A stretch of DNA of 64,000 nt from Trabulsiella odontotermitis (GCF_001297775.1 NZ_LIFX01000013.1:141570-205569), one strand, 5' to 3'. Shown: positions 17,942 through 28,005, counted from the first letter of the stretch. Notes: a model not told the origin generated them from the letters alone. Program-made: numbers and translations.

Positions 17942-19852
17942 GTGACAGACGATTTTGCAACAGACGGTCAGTTAGCTAACGCGATACCCGGCTTTAAGCC
18001 GCGTGAACCGCAGCGCCAGATGGCGATGGCGGTCGCGAAGGCAATTAAAGAGACGCAACCGCTGGTCGTTGAAGCGGGTACCGGGACGGGCAAAACCTAC
18101 GCCTACCTGGCGCCTGCGTTGCGGGCAAATAAAAAAGTCATCATCTCTACCGGCTCGAAAGCGTTGCAGGATCAGCTCTACAGCCGTGACCTGCCGACCG
18201 TGGCGAAGGCGCTGGGCTTCACCGGTAAAACCGCCCTGCTGAAAGGGCGCTCGAACTACCTCTGTCTGGAACGCCTCGAACAGCAGGCGCTGGCGGGGGG
18301 CGATTTACCCGTTCAGACGCTGAGCGACGTGATCCTCCTGCGTTCCTGGTCTAATCAAACCATCGACGGTGACATCAGCACCTGCATCAGCGTGGCGGAA
18401 GACTCCGCTGCCTGGCCGCTGGTCACCAGCACCAACGATAACTGCCTCGGCAGCGACTGCCCGCTCTACAAAGACTGCTTCGTGGTTAAAGCACGAAAAA
18501 AAGCGATGGATGCCGATGTGGTGGTGGTGAACCATCACCTGTTTCTCGCCGATATGGTAGTGAAAGAGAGCGGTTTCGCGGAGCTTATCCCGGAAGCGGA
18601 CGTGATGATCTTCGACGAAGCGCATCAGTTACCGGATATCGCCAGTCAGTATTTTGGTCAGTCGCTCTCCAGCCGCCAGTTGTTGGATCTGGCGAAAGAC
18701 ATCACCATTGCCTATCGCACGGAACTGAAAGATACCCAACAGTTGCAAAAGTGCGCCGATCGTCTGGCGCAAAGCGCGCAGGATTTTCGCCTGCAACTTG
18801 GCGAGCCTGGTTATCGCGGCAATCTGCGTGAACTGCTGGCCGACAGCAATATTCAGCGCTCGCTGCTGCTGCTCGACGATGCGCTAGAGCTTTGCTATGA
18901 CGTGGCGAAACTGTCGCTGGGGCGCTCGGCGCTGCTGGATGCAGCCTTTGAGCGCGCCACGTTGTACCGCAGCCGCCTCAAACGGCTGAAAGAGATCAAC
19001 CAGCCCGGTTACAGTTACTGGTATGAATGCACGTCGCGCCATTTCACCCTCGCGCTGACACCACTGACCGTCGCCGACAAATTCAAAGAGGTGATGGCGC
19101 AGAAGCCTGGCAGCTGGATTTTCACCTCTGCCACGCTGTCGGTGAACGACGATCTGCACCATTTTACCGCCCGGCTCGGCATTGAAGCGGCGGAATCGCT
19201 GCTGCTGCCAAGCCCGTTCGACTACGAAAAACAGGCGCTGCTGTGCGTGCCGCGTAATCTGCCGTCGCCCAATCAACCGGGCGCCGCGCGGCAACTGGCG
19301 GCAATGCTCCGGCCATTGATTGAAGCCAACGACGGGCGCTGCTTTATGCTGTGTACTTCGCACGCCATGATGCGCGATCTCGCCGAACAGTTCCGCGCTA
19401 CCATGACGCTGCCGGTTCTGTTGCAGGGTGAAACCAGCAAGGCGCAACTATTGCAGCAGTTTGTCAGCGCCGGTAACGCCTTACTGGTAGCGACCAGCAG
19501 TTTCTGGGAAGGGGTGGATGTGCGCGGCGATGCGCTGTCGCTGGTCATCATCGACAAACTGCCGTTTACCTCCCCGGACGACCCGCTCCTCAAAGCCCGT
19601 ATGGACGACTGTCGTCTGCGCGGCGGCGATCCGTTCGACGACGTCCAGTTGCCGGACGCGGTCATTACCCTCAAGCAGGGCGTCGGGCGCCTGATCCGCG
19701 ACGTTGACGATCGCGGCGTACTGGTGATTTGCGACAACCGGCTGGTGATGCGCCCGTATGGCGCGGTGTTCCTCGCCAGTCTCCCTCCGGCACCGCGCAC
19801 GCGCGACATCGGCCGGGCGGTGCGCTTCCTCGCGCTGTCATCAACGCGGTAA
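17942..19852 (+). CDS. yoaA: YoaA, XPD/DinG-like iron-sulfur DNA helicase
   Basis: This 636-residue superfamily 2 helicase of the XPD/DinG class unwinds DNA 5' to 3' and in E. coli acts in repair with the HolC clamp-loader subunit. It shows Walker A (EAGTGTGKT), the DEAH box (FDEAHQLP), the four-cysteine iron-sulfur region (NYLCLER, DNCLGSDCPLYKDC) and the C-terminal motif QGVGRLIRD. The start is GTG at 17942, the same length as the E. coli protein. tsaB follows 67 bases later on the same strand, as in E. coli. Confidence 0.95.
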   Translation: MTDDFATDGQLANAIPGFKPREPQRQMAMAVAKAIKETQPLVVEAGTGTGKTYAYLAPALRANKKVIISTGSKALQDQLYSRDLPTVAKALGFTGKTALLKGRSNYLCLERLEQQALAGGDLPVQTLSDVILLRSWSNQTIDGDISTCISVAEDSAAWPLVTSTNDNCLGSDCPLYKDCFVVKARKKAMDADVVVVNHHLFLADMVVKESGFAELIPEADVMIFDEAHQLPDIASQYFGQSLSSRQLLDLAKDITIAYRTELKDTQQLQKCADRLAQSAQDFRLQLGEPGYRGNLRELLADSNIQRSLLLLDDALELCYDVAKLSLGRSALLDAAFERATLYRSRLKRLKEINQPGYSYWYECTSRHFTLALTPLTVADKFKEVMAQKPGSWIFTSATLSVNDDLHHFTARLGIEAAESLLLPSPFDYEKQALLCVPRNLPSPNQPGAARQLAAMLRPLIEANDGRCFMLCTSHAMMRDLAEQFRATMTLPVLLQGETSKAQLLQQFVSAGNALLVATSSFWEGVDVRGDALSLVIIDKLPFTSPDDPLLKARMDDCRLRGGDPFDDVQLPDAVITLKQGVGRLIRDVDDRGVLVICDNRLVMRPYGAVFLASLPPAPRTRDIGRAVRFLALSSTR

Positions 19853-19919
19853 TTTGATACGGACTGTGGTAAGATGCGCGCCATTTTGAAGACCTGCTAT
19901 TGCAAGAGCGCGAAAACCC

Positions 19920-20615
19920 ATGCGAATTCTGGCTATTGATACCGCTACAGAGGCCTGTTCTGCCGCCCTGTGGAACGACGGTGCTCTCTCTGCACACTTT
20001 GAGCTGTGCCCCCGCGAACATACGCAACGCATCCTGCCGCTGGTACAGGCGCTGCTCGACGAAAACACCATTGCACTGACAGAGCTTGACGCGCTGGCCT
20101 TTGGTCGCGGGCCCGGCAGCTTTACCGGCGTGCGCATCGGCATTGGTATCGCGCAGGGGCTGGCGCTTGGTGCCGGGTTGCCGATGATCGGCGTCTCGAC
20201 GCTGGCAACCATGGCGCAGGGCGCGTGGCGTAAAACCGGCGCGACCCGCGTGCTGGCGGCGATTGATGCGCGGATGGGCGAAGTCTACTGGGCGGAATAT
20301 CAGCGTGACGAGCAGGGCGTCTGGCATGGCGAAGCGAGCGAAGCCGTGCTGAAACCGGACGCTGTCAACGCACGCCTGAAGCAACTCGACGGTCACTGGG
20401 CGACGGTCGGTACCGGCTGGCAGGCGTATCCTGATATGGCGCAGGGCGCTGAACTCACCCTGACCGATGGCGACGTGCTGCTGCCATCCGCGGAAGATAT
20501 GCTGCCGCTGGCCTGTCAGCTTTACCGCGAACAAAAAACGGTGGCGGTAGAAAATGCCGAACCGAAATATTTACGTAATGAAGTCGCGTGGAAGAAACTT
20601 CCGGGCCGTGAATGA
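19920..20615 (+). CDS. tsaB: TsaB, tRNA t6A37 synthesis scaffold protein
   Basis: This 231-residue ASKHA-fold protein pairs with TsaD and TsaE to add threonylcarbamoyl to adenosine 37 of ANN-decoding tRNAs, an essential step. The N-terminal [16 protein letters not shown] and the glycine-rich [14 protein letters not shown] are diagnostic. E. coli TsaB has the same length of 231 residues. It sits between yoaA and yeaY as in E. coli. Confidence 0.95.
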   Translation: MRILAIDTATEACSAALWNDGALSAHFELCPREHTQRILPLVQALLDENTIALTELDALAFGRGPGSFTGVRIGIGIAQGLALGAGLPMIGVSTLATMAQGAWRKTGATRVLAAIDARMGEVYWAEYQRDEQGVWHGEASEAVLKPDAVNARLKQLDGHWATVGTGWQAYPDMAQGAELTLTDGDVLLPSAEDMLPLACQLYREQKTVAVENAEPKYLRNEVAWKKLPGRE

Positions 20616-20665
20616 ATCTTAGTAATACGAGATTTTGCGGGACGTTATGATTAAGGAGCCACACC

Positions 20666-21253
20666 ATGGTGGGTCAAAAGCGTTTTTCACGTGGGCTGCT
20701 GGTCGGACTGGTCGCCATTGCCTTAAGCGGCTGTGTTACTGTCCCTGATGCCATTCAGGGCACCAGCCCGACGCCACAGCAGGATTTGACTCGCGTGATG
20801 GCCGCCCCGTCGTTGTATATGGGGCAGGAGGCGCGGTTTGGCGGTAAGGTGGTCAGCGTACGCAACGAGCAGGGGAAAACCCGGCTTGAGATCGCCACGG
20901 TGCCGCTGGACAGTGGCGCACGCCCGTTATTAGGCGCTGCGTCGCGCGGGCGCATCTATGCCGATGTGAACGGTTTCCTTGATCCGATTGATTTCCGCGA
21001 CCAACTGGTGACCGTTGTCGGGCCTATTGCCGGAACGGTAGACGGAAAAATCGGCGATACCCCATACAAATATATGATGATGAACGTGACCGGCTATAAA
21101 CGCTGGCGCGTCGTACAGCAGGTGGTGATGCCGCCGCAACCCATTGATCCGTGGATGTGGGGCCCGTATCCACGCCACGGACGATACGGTTATGGCGGCT
21201 GGGGATGGTATAACCCGGGTCCGGCCAGCGTGCAGACCATCGTTACGGAATAA
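20666..21253 (+). CDS. yeaY: YeaY, Slp-family outer-membrane lipoprotein
   Basis: This 195-residue lipoprotein precursor has a signal peptide (about residues 1-22) ending in the lipobox LSGC, so Cys23 is the lipidated residue. The rest is a Slp-family domain, related to the starvation-induced Slp outer-membrane lipoprotein, with a Gly/Tyr/Trp-rich tail. Function is unknown. A GGAG ribosome binding site precedes the ATG. A strong terminator separates it from fadD, although E. coli yeaY is also linked to sigma-E control. Confidence 0.92.
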   Translation: MVGQKRFSRGLLVGLVAIALSGCVTVPDAIQGTSPTPQQDLTRVMAAPSLYMGQEARFGGKVVSVRNEQGKTRLEIATVPLDSGARPLLGAASRGRIYADVNGFLDPIDFRDQLVTVVGPIAGTVDGKIGDTPYKYMMMNVTGYKRWRVVQQVVMPPQPIDPWMWGPYPRHGRYGYGGWGWYNPGPASVQTIVTE

Positions 21254-21272
21254 CCTGTTGTATTTGGTAGTA

Positions 21273-21305
21273 AAAGAAACAGCGGCCGGTCCGCTGTTTC
21301 TTTGT
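21273..21305 (+). terminator. Terminator after yeaY
   Basis: A 13-base stem (AAAGAAACAGCGG at 21273-21285 with 21291-21303) and a five-base loop lie 20 bases past the yeaY stop. Confidence 0.8.
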
Positions 21306-21369
21306 TCCCGGAGTCATAAGAAAAATAAATAGTGACGCGCTTCGCAACCTGCATTCTGCACAATTTCTA

Positions 21370-21386
21370 AACTGGTACGCTGAGTT
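21370..21386. promoter_or_regulatory. FadR operator of fadD
   Basis: AACTGGTACGCTGAGTT fits the FadR consensus, AACTGGTCNGACCNGTT, at most positions, including the first seven bases. It lies 73 bases before the fadD start, where repression by FadR, whose gene is at 41.1 kb in this window, would be relieved by long-chain acyl-CoA. Confidence 0.75.
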
Positions 21387-21458
21387 AATATTATGTTAAC
21401 ACGTTGTTTATTAATTGGGGTTGCGATGACGACGATTCGAAAAGTTAGAGGTGATGCA

Positions 21459-23144
21459 TTGAAGAAGGTTTGGCTTAACCGATATCCCGCGGATGTTCCG
21501 GCGGAAATCAATCCTGATCGTTATCAATCCCTGGTTGAGCTGTTCGAACATTCAACCACCCGCTATGCCGACCAGCCTGCGTTCATCAACATGGGCGAAG
21601 TCATGACTTTCCGCAAGCTGGAAGAGCGCAGCCGCGCATTTGCCGCGTATCTCCAGCAAGGACTGGGCTTACAGAAGGGCGACCGGGTGGCATTAATGAT
21701 GCCAAACCTGTTGCAGTATCCGGTGGCGCTGTTCGGTATTTTGCGCGCCGGGATGATTGTGGTGAACGTCAACCCGCTGTACACCCCGCGTGAACTTGAG
21801 CATCAACTGAACGACAGCGGCGCGGCAGCGATCATCATCGTCTCGAACTTTGCCCACACGCTGGAAAAAGTGGTCGATAAAACCCAGGTAAAGCACGTGA
21901 TCCTGACGCGCATGGGCGACCAGCTTTCTGCCACCAAAGGCACCCTCGTGAACTTTGTGGTCAAGTATGTGAAGCGCCTGGTGCCGAAATACCATCTGCC
22001 GGACGCGATCTCTTTTCGCCGTGCGTTGCAGCAGGGCTACCGCATGCAGTACGTGAAACCGGAAATCGTCTCTGACGATCTGGCTTTCCTGCAATATACC
22101 GGCGGTACCACGGGCGTCGCCAAAGGCGCGATGCTGACACACCGCAACATGCTGGCAAACATTGAACAGGTGAATGCCACCTACGGCCCGTTGCTGCATC
22201 GTGGTAAAGAGCTGGTGGTCACGCCGCTGCCGCTGTATCACATCTTTGCGTTAACCATTAACTGCCTGCTGTTTATTGAACTCGGCGGGCAGAATTTATT
22301 GATCACCAACCCGCGCGACATTCCGGGGCTGGTGAAAGAGTTGGCGAAATATCCGTTCACCGCGATGACCGGTGTGAACACGTTATTTAACGCGCTGCTG
22401 AATAACAAAGAGTTCCAGCAACTGGATTTTTCTTCGCTGCATCTCTCTGCGGGCGGCGGTATGCCGGTGCAGCAGGTGGTGGCTGAGCGCTGGTTTAAAC
22501 TCACCGGGCAGTATCTGCTGGAAGGGTACGGGCTGACCGAATGCGCGCCGCTGGTGAGCGTAAACCCGCATGACATCGACTATCACAGCGGCAGCATTGG
22601 TCTGCCGGTGCCATCCACCGAAGCCAAACTGGTGGATGAAGATGACAACGAGGTGCCGCACGGCGAGCCTGGCGAACTGTGTGTCAAAGGGCCTCAGGTG
22701 ATGCTCGGCTACTGGCAGCGCCCGGATGCCACCGACGAAATCGTCAAAGACGGCTGGCTGCATACCGGTGACATCGCGGTGATGGATGACGAAGGTTTCC
22801 TGCGTATTGTCGATCGCAAGAAAGACATGATTCTGGTCTCCGGTTTCAATGTCTATCCGAACGAGATTGAAGACGTGGTGATGCAGCATCCTGGCGTGCA
22901 GGAAGTGGCCGCTGTCGGTGTGCCGTCCGGCTCCAGCGGTGAAACGGTCAAGATTTTTGTGGTCAAAAAGGATGCGTCGCTGACCGAAGAGGCGCTGGTG
23001 ACTTTCTGTCGCCGTCAGCTTACCGGTTACAAAGTGCCGAAACTGGTGGAGTTCCGCGAAGAGCTGCCGAAATCCAACGTCGGAAAAATTTTACGACGAG
23101 AACTACGTGACGAAGCGCGCGCCAGAGTAGACAATAAAGACTGA
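21459..23144 (+). CDS. fadD: FadD, long-chain acyl-CoA synthetase
   Basis: This 561-residue inner-membrane-associated enzyme activates imported fatty acids to acyl-CoA with ATP. It has the AMP-binding P-loop [12 protein letters not shown], the motif GYGLTECAP and the fatty-acyl signature around [16 protein letters not shown]. The true start is a TTG at 21459 behind AGAGGTGA, giving the same 561 residues and start KKVWLNRYP as E. coli, which also uses TTG. An ATG frame opens 22 codons earlier but has no family support. Expression is under FadR (operator at 21370). Confidence 0.95.
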   Translation: MKKVWLNRYPADVPAEINPDRYQSLVELFEHSTTRYADQPAFINMGEVMTFRKLEERSRAFAAYLQQGLGLQKGDRVALMMPNLLQYPVALFGILRAGMIVVNVNPLYTPRELEHQLNDSGAAAIIIVSNFAHTLEKVVDKTQVKHVILTRMGDQLSATKGTLVNFVVKYVKRLVPKYHLPDAISFRRALQQGYRMQYVKPEIVSDDLAFLQYTGGTTGVAKGAMLTHRNMLANIEQVNATYGPLLHRGKELVVTPLPLYHIFALTINCLLFIELGGQNLLITNPRDIPGLVKELAKYPFTAMTGVNTLFNALLNNKEFQQLDFSSLHLSAGGGMPVQQVVAERWFKLTGQYLLEGYGLTECAPLVSVNPHDIDYHSGSIGLPVPSTEAKLVDEDDNEVPHGEPGELCVKGPQVMLGYWQRPDATDEIVKDGWLHTGDIAVMDDEGFLRIVDRKKDMILVSGFNVYPNEIEDVVMQHPGVQEVAAVGVPSGSSGETVKIFVVKKDASLTEEALVTFCRRQLTGYKVPKLVEFREELPKSNVGKILRRELRDEARARVDNKD

Positions 23145-23164
23145 GCTTCGAGACAGTCGCCCTG

Positions 23165-23190
23165 ACGCCGGTTCTGCCGGCGTTTTTTTT
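23165..23190 (+). terminator. Terminator after fadD and U-tract of the rnd leader
   Basis: A seven-base stem (ACGCCGG with CCGGCGT) and a TTCT loop are followed by eight T residues at 23183-23190. In E. coli a run of eight U before the rnd ribosome binding site raises RNase D translation, so this tract may have two roles. Confidence 0.8.
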
Positions 23191-23212
23191 GGCGCAACAC
23201 AGAGAGAATGAT

Positions 23213-24340
23213 TTGAACTATCAGATGATCACCACCAACGATGCGCTCCAGCGGCTGTGTGAAACAGCGCGCCACGCCTCGTCCGTCGCCCTCGATACCG
23301 AATTCGTACGCACCCGCACCTATTACCCGCAACTGGGTCTGATCCAGCTGTTCGACGGTGAACAACTGGCGCTCATCGATCCCCTGAGCATCACCGAATG
23401 GGCACCGATGCGCAAGCTGCTGTTAGATAAAAACGTCACCAAATTTCTCCATGCCGGTAGCGAAGACCTGGAAGTATTCCTCAATGCGTTTGGTCTGCTG
23501 CCGCAACCACTGATCGACACGCAGATCCTGGCAGCGTTTTGTGGTCGTCCGATGTCGTGGGGTTTTGCGGCGATGGTGGAGGAGTACACCGGTTTAACGC
23601 TCGACAAGAGCGAGTCGCGCACCGACTGGCTGGCACGCCCGTTGACGGAACGTCAGTGCGATTATGCCGCGGCTGACGTCTGGTATTTACTGCCTATTGC
23701 GAAAAAGCTGATGGCGGAAACCGACAGCGCCGGCTGGTTGCCTGCCGCCCTTGATGAATGCCAGCTGATGATGCAGCGCCGTCAGGAGGTGCTCGACCCG
23801 GCTGATGCCTGGCGCGACATTGGCAACGCCTGGCAATTACGTACGCGTCAGCTCGCCTGTCTGCAACTGCTGGCAGACTGGCGTCTGCGTAAAGCGCGTG
23901 AGCGCAATCTGGCGGTCAATTTTGTCGTGCGCGAAGAGCACCTGTGGGCCGTGGCGCGCTATATGCCGTCGTCCATGGGCGAGCTCGACAGCCTGGGCCT
24001 TTCCGGCAGCGAAATCCGTTTCCACGGCAAGACGCTGCTGAGCCTGGTGGCGAAAGCCGCCGCGCTGCCGGATGATCAACTGCCGGAGGCGTTACAGAAT
24101 CTGGTCGATATGCCGGGTTACCGCAAAGTGTTTAAAGAGATCAAAGCGCTGGTGCAGGTAGTCAGTAGTGAGAAGGGCGTCAGTGCAGAGATGCTGGCGT
24201 CGCGTCGGCAGATCAACCAGTTGCTGAACTGGCACTGGGCGCTGAGACCGCAAAACGGGTTACCTGAGATGGTGTCTGGCTGGCGGGGAGAATTGATGGC
24301 CGATCGTCTGAAAACGCTGCTGGACGCGTATCCGCGCTAA
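23213..24340 (+). CDS. rnd: RNase D, 3'-5' exoribonuclease
   Basis: This 375-residue DEDDy-family exonuclease trims 3' ends of tRNA precursors and other small RNAs. The catalytic acidic residues sit in ALDTEFVRTRTYY, AGSEDLEVF and YAAADVWYLLP. HRDC domains fill the C-terminal half. The start is TTG at 23213 behind GAGAG, giving exactly the E. coli length. E. coli rnd is known to use UUG, which keeps its expression low. The open frame before it has no family support. Confidence 0.95.
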   Translation: MNYQMITTNDALQRLCETARHASSVALDTEFVRTRTYYPQLGLIQLFDGEQLALIDPLSITEWAPMRKLLLDKNVTKFLHAGSEDLEVFLNAFGLLPQPLIDTQILAAFCGRPMSWGFAAMVEEYTGLTLDKSESRTDWLARPLTERQCDYAAADVWYLLPIAKKLMAETDSAGWLPAALDECQLMMQRRQEVLDPADAWRDIGNAWQLRTRQLACLQLLADWRLRKARERNLAVNFVVREEHLWAVARYMPSSMGELDSLGLSGSEIRFHGKTLLSLVAKAAALPDDQLPEALQNLVDMPGYRKVFKEIKALVQVVSSEKGVSAEMLASRRQINQLLNWHWALRPQNGLPEMVSGWRGELMADRLKTLLDAYPR

Positions 24341-24345
24341 TATAT

Positions 24346-24407
24346 GCCGGGCAAACAAGGTGCCGCCCGGCGAATCCCCCGGCGGCGCTACGCTTGCCGG
24401 GGCTACG
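24346..24407. repeat. REP/BIME element between rnd and minE
   Basis: A typical enterobacterial repetitive extragenic palindrome is visible: GGCGGCGCTACGCTTGCCGG followed by GGCTACG, preceded by a partly complementary copy starting at 24346 (GCCGGGCAAAC...GCCCGGC). It lies between the convergent rnd and minE genes and may stabilise transcripts or bind gyrase or IHF. Confidence 0.8.
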
Positions 24408-24410
24408 TGC

Positions 24411-24680
24411 TCAGGATTTTGACTCTTCCGTTTCTGGCAACGTGACGTTGAGCTCCAGAATCGAAATATCCCCATCTTTCTGCTCAAGCTGAACGGTGAC
24501 CATTTCCGGATCAATCTGCACATACTTGCAAATCACTTCCAGAATGTCTTTTCTCAGCTGTGGCAGGTAATGCGGTTCTGCGTCGCTGCGACGGCGTTCC
24601 GCCACGATAATCTGTAACCGCTCTTTCGCGATGTTAGCGGTGTTCTTTTTTCGTGAGAGAAAAAAGTCGAGTAATGCCAT
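24411..24680 (-). CDS. minE: MinE, topological specificity factor of cell division
   Basis: This 89-residue protein restricts MinCD to the cell poles by stimulating the MinD ATPase, which produces the pole-to-pole oscillation. The membrane-targeting N-terminus [15 protein letters not shown] and the anti-MinCD helix ([14 protein letters not shown]) are intact. It is one residue longer than in E. coli, with a slightly different tail (TEESKS). Three bases separate it from minD, and minCDE form one operon. Confidence 0.96.
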   Translation of the reverse strand: MALLDFFLSRKKNTANIAKERLQIIVAERRRSDAEPHYLPQLRKDILEVICKYVQIDPEMVTVQLEQKDGDISILELNVTLPETEESKS

Positions 24681-24683
24681 AAT

Positions 24684-25496
24684 TTATCCTCCGAACAGGC
24701 GTTTGAGGAAACCTTTCTTCTCTTCTTCTACGAAGCGGAAAGGACGTTCTTCTCCCAGAAGACGTTCCACTGCGTCGGCATAGGCTTTCCCTGCATCCGA
24801 CGTATCATCCAGAATAACCGGCTCACCCTGGTTGGACGCCCGCAGTACGGACTGGTCTTCCGGGATGACGCCAACGAGTTTAATGCGCAGAATTTCCAGC
24901 ACATCTTCCATGCTCAGCATGTCGCCACGGTTAACGCGACCCGGATTGTAACGGGTCAACAACAGGTGCTCTTTGATAGGATCTTCGCCGTTCTCGGCGC
25001 GACGGGATTTTGACGCCAGAATGCCAAGAATACGGTCTGAGTCACGCACGGAAGAGACTTCCGGGTTGGTGGTGATAATCGCTTCATCGGCGAAGTAGAG
25101 CGCCATCAGCGCGCCAGTTTCGATACCGGCCGGGGAGTCACAGACGATGAAATCGAATTCCATCGTTTTCAGGTCGTCCAGCACTTTCGCCACCCCTTCG
25201 CGGGTGAGGGCGTCTTTGTCACGCGTCTGAGAGGCGGGCAAAATAAAGAGGTTCTCAGTGCGCTTGTCTTTAATCAGCGCCTGGTTCAGCGTTGCATCGC
25301 CCTGAATGACGTTAACGAAGTCATAGACCACGCGACGTTCACAACCCATGATCAGGTCGAGGTTACGCAGCCCGATATCAAAATCGATAACGACAGTTTT
25401 CTTTCCCTTCTGGGCCAAACCAGTAGCGATGGCCGCGCTGGAGGTGGTCTTGCCAACGCCTCCTTTACCCGAAGTCACAACAATAATGCGTGCCAT
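24684..25496 (-). CDS. minD: MinD, septum-site ATPase
   Basis: This 270-residue ParA/MRP-type ATPase binds the inner membrane as an ATP dimer, recruits MinC to block FtsZ rings near the poles, and is released by MinE. The deviant Walker A KGGVGKT at residues 11-17 has the signature lysine, and the C-terminal amphipathic membrane helix (EEKKGFLKRLFGG) is complete. An AAGGAA ribosome binding site precedes the ATG. Length is the same as in E. coli. Confidence 0.97.
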   Translation of the reverse strand: MARIIVVTSGKGGVGKTTSSAAIATGLAQKGKKTVVIDFDIGLRNLDLIMGCERRVVYDFVNVIQGDATLNQALIKDKRTENLFILPASQTRDKDALTREGVAKVLDDLKTMEFDFIVCDSPAGIETGALMALYFADEAIITTNPEVSSVRDSDRILGILASKSRRAENGEDPIKEHLLLTRYNPGRVNRGDMLSMEDVLEILRIKLVGVIPEDQSVLRASNQGEPVILDDTSDAGKAYADAVERLLGEERPFRFVEEEKKGFLKRLFGG

Positions 25497-25519
25497 AGAA
25501 ATTCCTTGTTAAAAAGGGA

Positions 25520-26221
25520 TCAATTCAACGGTTGAACAGTCAAAGCGTCGTCTGCCAGTTGCAGTCGCGCCGCTTTGCCATAAAATTCGGCCGGGATGTT
25601 ATCGCTCAGCCAGTATTGCCCTGCGATGGAAACCAGTTCCGCGGCAAGGTGAGTACAGAATATTTGTGCTTCTCTGTCACCGCCAGCGCCTGCCAGCGCG
25701 CGTCCACGCATCATGCCATAAACATGGATGTTGCCATCGGCAATAAGTTCCGCGCCTGCGCTCACGTGGCTCGTCACAATCAGATCACATTGTGGTGCAT
25801 AAATCCGCTGACCGGAACGAACCGGAGCGTCAATCAATCGTGTTTTTGTGACGGGAGTAACATCTGGCGGTGGAGCAGGGGGTGTTTTTGCCGCGGCAGC
25901 GCGAGAAACTTTCTCTTTCCCTTCAGTCAGTAAGGGAATTCCTGCACTGTCGATTTCCGCTTTCAGCTTGCCGTTTTTGCAGCCGCTGACGCCCATAATG
26001 CGCAGGCCAGTTTCGCTAATGACCTGTTGAAGCGGTTGCCAGGAAACCGCGTCGTCGAGGTTGCTGATATTAACGACCACCGGTGCATGGCGAAGAAAAG
26101 CCGGAGCCTGGGCGATTTTGTCTTCTAACGCCTGACGAATAACCTCGGGTTTTGCTTCATGCAAATGGAGGACTGATAAGGTGAAGCTACTGCCTTTCAA
26201 TTCTAGTGGCGTCTGTGACAT
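25520..26221 (-). CDS. minC: MinC, FtsZ assembly inhibitor
   Basis: This 233-residue division inhibitor (231 in E. coli) has an N-terminal FtsZ-inhibitory domain, a proline/alanine linker near residues 105-125 ([12 protein letters not shown]) and a C-terminal beta-helix that binds MinD ([30 protein letters not shown]). The frame is open five codons further upstream, but the ATG at 26219-26221 gives the family start [13 protein letters not shown]. It is the first gene of minCDE and is divergent from ycgL. Confidence 0.95.
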   Translation of the reverse strand: MSQTPLELKGSSFTLSVLHLHEAKPEVIRQALEDKIAQAPAFLRHAPVVVNISNLDDAVSWQPLQQVISETGLRIMGVSGCKNGKLKAEIDSAGIPLLTEGKEKVSRAAAAKTPPAPPPDVTPVTKTRLIDAPVRSGQRIYAPQCDLIVTSHVSAGAELIADGNIHVYGMMRGRALAGAGGDREAQIFCTHLAAELVSIAGQYWLSDNIPAEFYGKAARLQLADDALTVQPLN

Positions 26222-26347
26222 CCTGGCCTTACTCAATTTTCACATTATCAACCGCCGAAGTGCGGTGATATTCCGAAGACTATCTGGCATGTTATAGTCA
26301 GTCATATATTGAGGCAAGTAACCACCAGATTAATTCAGAGTAAAAGT

Positions 26348-26623
26348 ATGTTTTGTGTGATCTACCGAAGTTCAAAACGTGACCAGACCTATTTATATGT
26401 CGAAAAAAAGGACGATTTCTCGCGTGTACCGGAAGAACTGCTGCGCGGGTTCGGTCAGCCACAGCTGGCGATGGTCCTGCCACTGGACGGCCGTAAGAAA
26501 CTGGTCAATGCTGATCTCGATAAAGTAAAACAGGCGCTGGTCGATCAAGGCTATTATTTACAACTCCCGCCGCCGCCAGAAAATCTCCTCAAGCAACACC
26601 TGAGCGCGGCCGCGAAAAAATAA
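26348..26623 (+). CDS. ycgL: YcgL-domain protein
   Basis: This 91-residue member of the YcgL family (DUF709) is collinear with the E. coli protein ([20 protein letters not shown]) but has a shorter tail, AAAKK. Function is not established. The ATG at 26348 is chosen because it gives the family start. The open frame reaches 13 codons further upstream. It is divergent from minC and is followed 13 bases later by ycgM. Confidence 0.9.
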   Translation: MFCVIYRSSKRDQTYLYVEKKDDFSRVPEELLRGFGQPQLAMVLPLDGRKKLVNADLDKVKQALVDQGYYLQLPPPPENLLKQHLSAAAKK

Positions 26624-26636
26624 TCAGGGGAATATA

Positions 26637-27296
26637 ATGTATCAACATCATAACTGGCAGGGCGCACTGCTGGATTACCCGGTCAGTAAAGTTGTCTGCG
26701 TTGGCAGTAATTACGCTAAGCATATTAAAGAAATGGGCAGCGAAACGCCGGATGAGCCGGTGCTGTTTATTAAACCGGAAACGGCGCTGTGTGATATTCA
26801 CCAGCCGCTGGTGATCCCGCAAGGACTGGGTTCAGTGCATCACGAAGTGGAGCTGGCGGTGCTGATTGGCGCGACGCTGCGTCAGGCCACGGAAGAGCAC
26901 GTCCAGAAAGCGATTGCCGGATATGGTGTGGCGCTGGATCTGACCCTGCGCGATGTGCAGGGCAAAATGAAAAAAGCCGGTCAGCCGTGGGAAAAAGCCA
27001 AAGGTTTTGATAATTCCTGCCCGATCTCCGGGTTTATTCCGGCGGGAGAATTTAACGGCGATGCGCAAAATACCACGCTCGGTCTGAAAGTGAATGGCAC
27101 GGTGCGCCAGCAGGGCAGTACGGCGGATATGATCCACAAAATCGTACCGCTGATTGCCTACATGAGCCGTTACTTCACTCTCAAGCCCGGCGACGTCATT
27201 CTGACCGGTACCCCGGAAGGCGTCGGCCCGCTCGCCAGCGGCGATGAACTGGAAGTCAGTCTGAACGGCGTGTCTCTCACCACACGCGTGCTGTAA
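26637..27296 (+). CDS. ycgM: YcgM, fumarylacetoacetate hydrolase-family enzyme
   Basis: This 219-residue FAH-family protein matches E. coli YcgM. Metal-binding acidic residues lie in HHEVELAVLIG and LDLTLRDVQ, and the C-terminal block PGDVILTGTPEGVGPL is typical. The family includes hydrolases and decarboxylases of beta-keto or acylpyruvate compounds, such as oxaloacetate tautomerase/decarboxylase relatives. The substrate of YcgM is not certain from sequence. GGGGAA precedes the ATG. Confidence 0.92.
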   Translation: MYQHHNWQGALLDYPVSKVVCVGSNYAKHIKEMGSETPDEPVLFIKPETALCDIHQPLVIPQGLGSVHHEVELAVLIGATLRQATEEHVQKAIAGYGVALDLTLRDVQGKMKKAGQPWEKAKGFDNSCPISGFIPAGEFNGDAQNTTLGLKVNGTVRQQGSTADMIHKIVPLIAYMSRYFTLKPGDVILTGTPEGVGPLASGDELEVSLNGVSLTTRVL

Positions 27297-27374
27297 CCTT
27301 TCTGTGCCGCCCTTTCGGGCGGCAAAACTTGCATCGACGTGCCAGACTGGTTATAAGGTGCACCCTGGTTTTCA

Positions 27375-27836
27375 ATGGCGGACATCCTGATGAGCGAAAC
27401 ACCCTTCTGGCAACGTAAAACTCTCGACGACATGACAGACGCCGAGTGGGAGTCGCTGTGCGATGGCTGCGGGCAGTGCTGCCTGCACAAACTGATGGAT
27501 GAAGATACCGATGAAATTTACTTCACCAACGTCGCCTGCAAACAGCTCAACATCAAAACCTGCCAGTGCCGGAACTACGAGAAGCGTTTCGACTATGAGC
27601 CGGACTGCATCAAACTCACCCGCGAAAACCTGCCGACGTTCGAATGGCTGCCGCACACCTGCGCTTATCGCCTGCTGGCCGAAGGCAAACCGCTGCCGAA
27701 GTGGCACCCGCTGCTTACCGGCTCAAAAGCCGCCATGCACGGTGAGCGAATTTCCGTCCGCCATATCGCGGTGAGAGAATCCGAGGTAAGAGACTGGCAG
27801 GATCATATTTTGAATAAGCCCGAATGGGCTGACTAA
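27375..27836 (+). CDS. ycgN: YcgN, UPF0260 cysteine-cluster protein
   Basis: This 153-residue protein has the length of E. coli YcgN. The CDGCGQCC motif plus further cysteines ([20 protein letters not shown]) define the zinc/iron-chelating CxxCxxCC family (PF03692-type). Its role is unknown. It is the last conserved core gene before the accessory insert that carries the GT9 gene and the aerobactin locus. Confidence 0.92.
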   Translation: MADILMSETPFWQRKTLDDMTDAEWESLCDGCGQCCLHKLMDEDTDEIYFTNVACKQLNIKTCQCRNYEKRFDYEPDCIKLTRENLPTFEWLPHTCAYRLLAEGKPLPKWHPLLTGSKAAMHGERISVRHIAVRESEVRDWQDHILNKPEWAD

Positions 27837-28005
27837 CGGCTAACCCGCCACGCCACGTCTTTCAGCACCTCTCGTGCTGTCTGACTGATACGCCCAACTG
27901 AAAGAAGTTGGCTAAATCAAAATGAGCTGAGCAGGTAGCCGCTTTTTTAGCCGCAGTGCAGCTACCAGCGCCACTATCTGTTTCTTCGCAGTACAGGATC
28001 TGAAT

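Noticed and set aside
19671..20534. 287-codon minus-strand frame over yoaA and tsaB
   Set aside because: It is antisense to two well-supported genes, has biased composition and no ribosome binding site.
27305..27324. GC hairpin after ycgM (TGCCGCCC / GGGCGGCA) as terminator
   Set aside because: A perfect stem, but it is followed by AAAACTT, without a T run on either strand, so termination is not supported.
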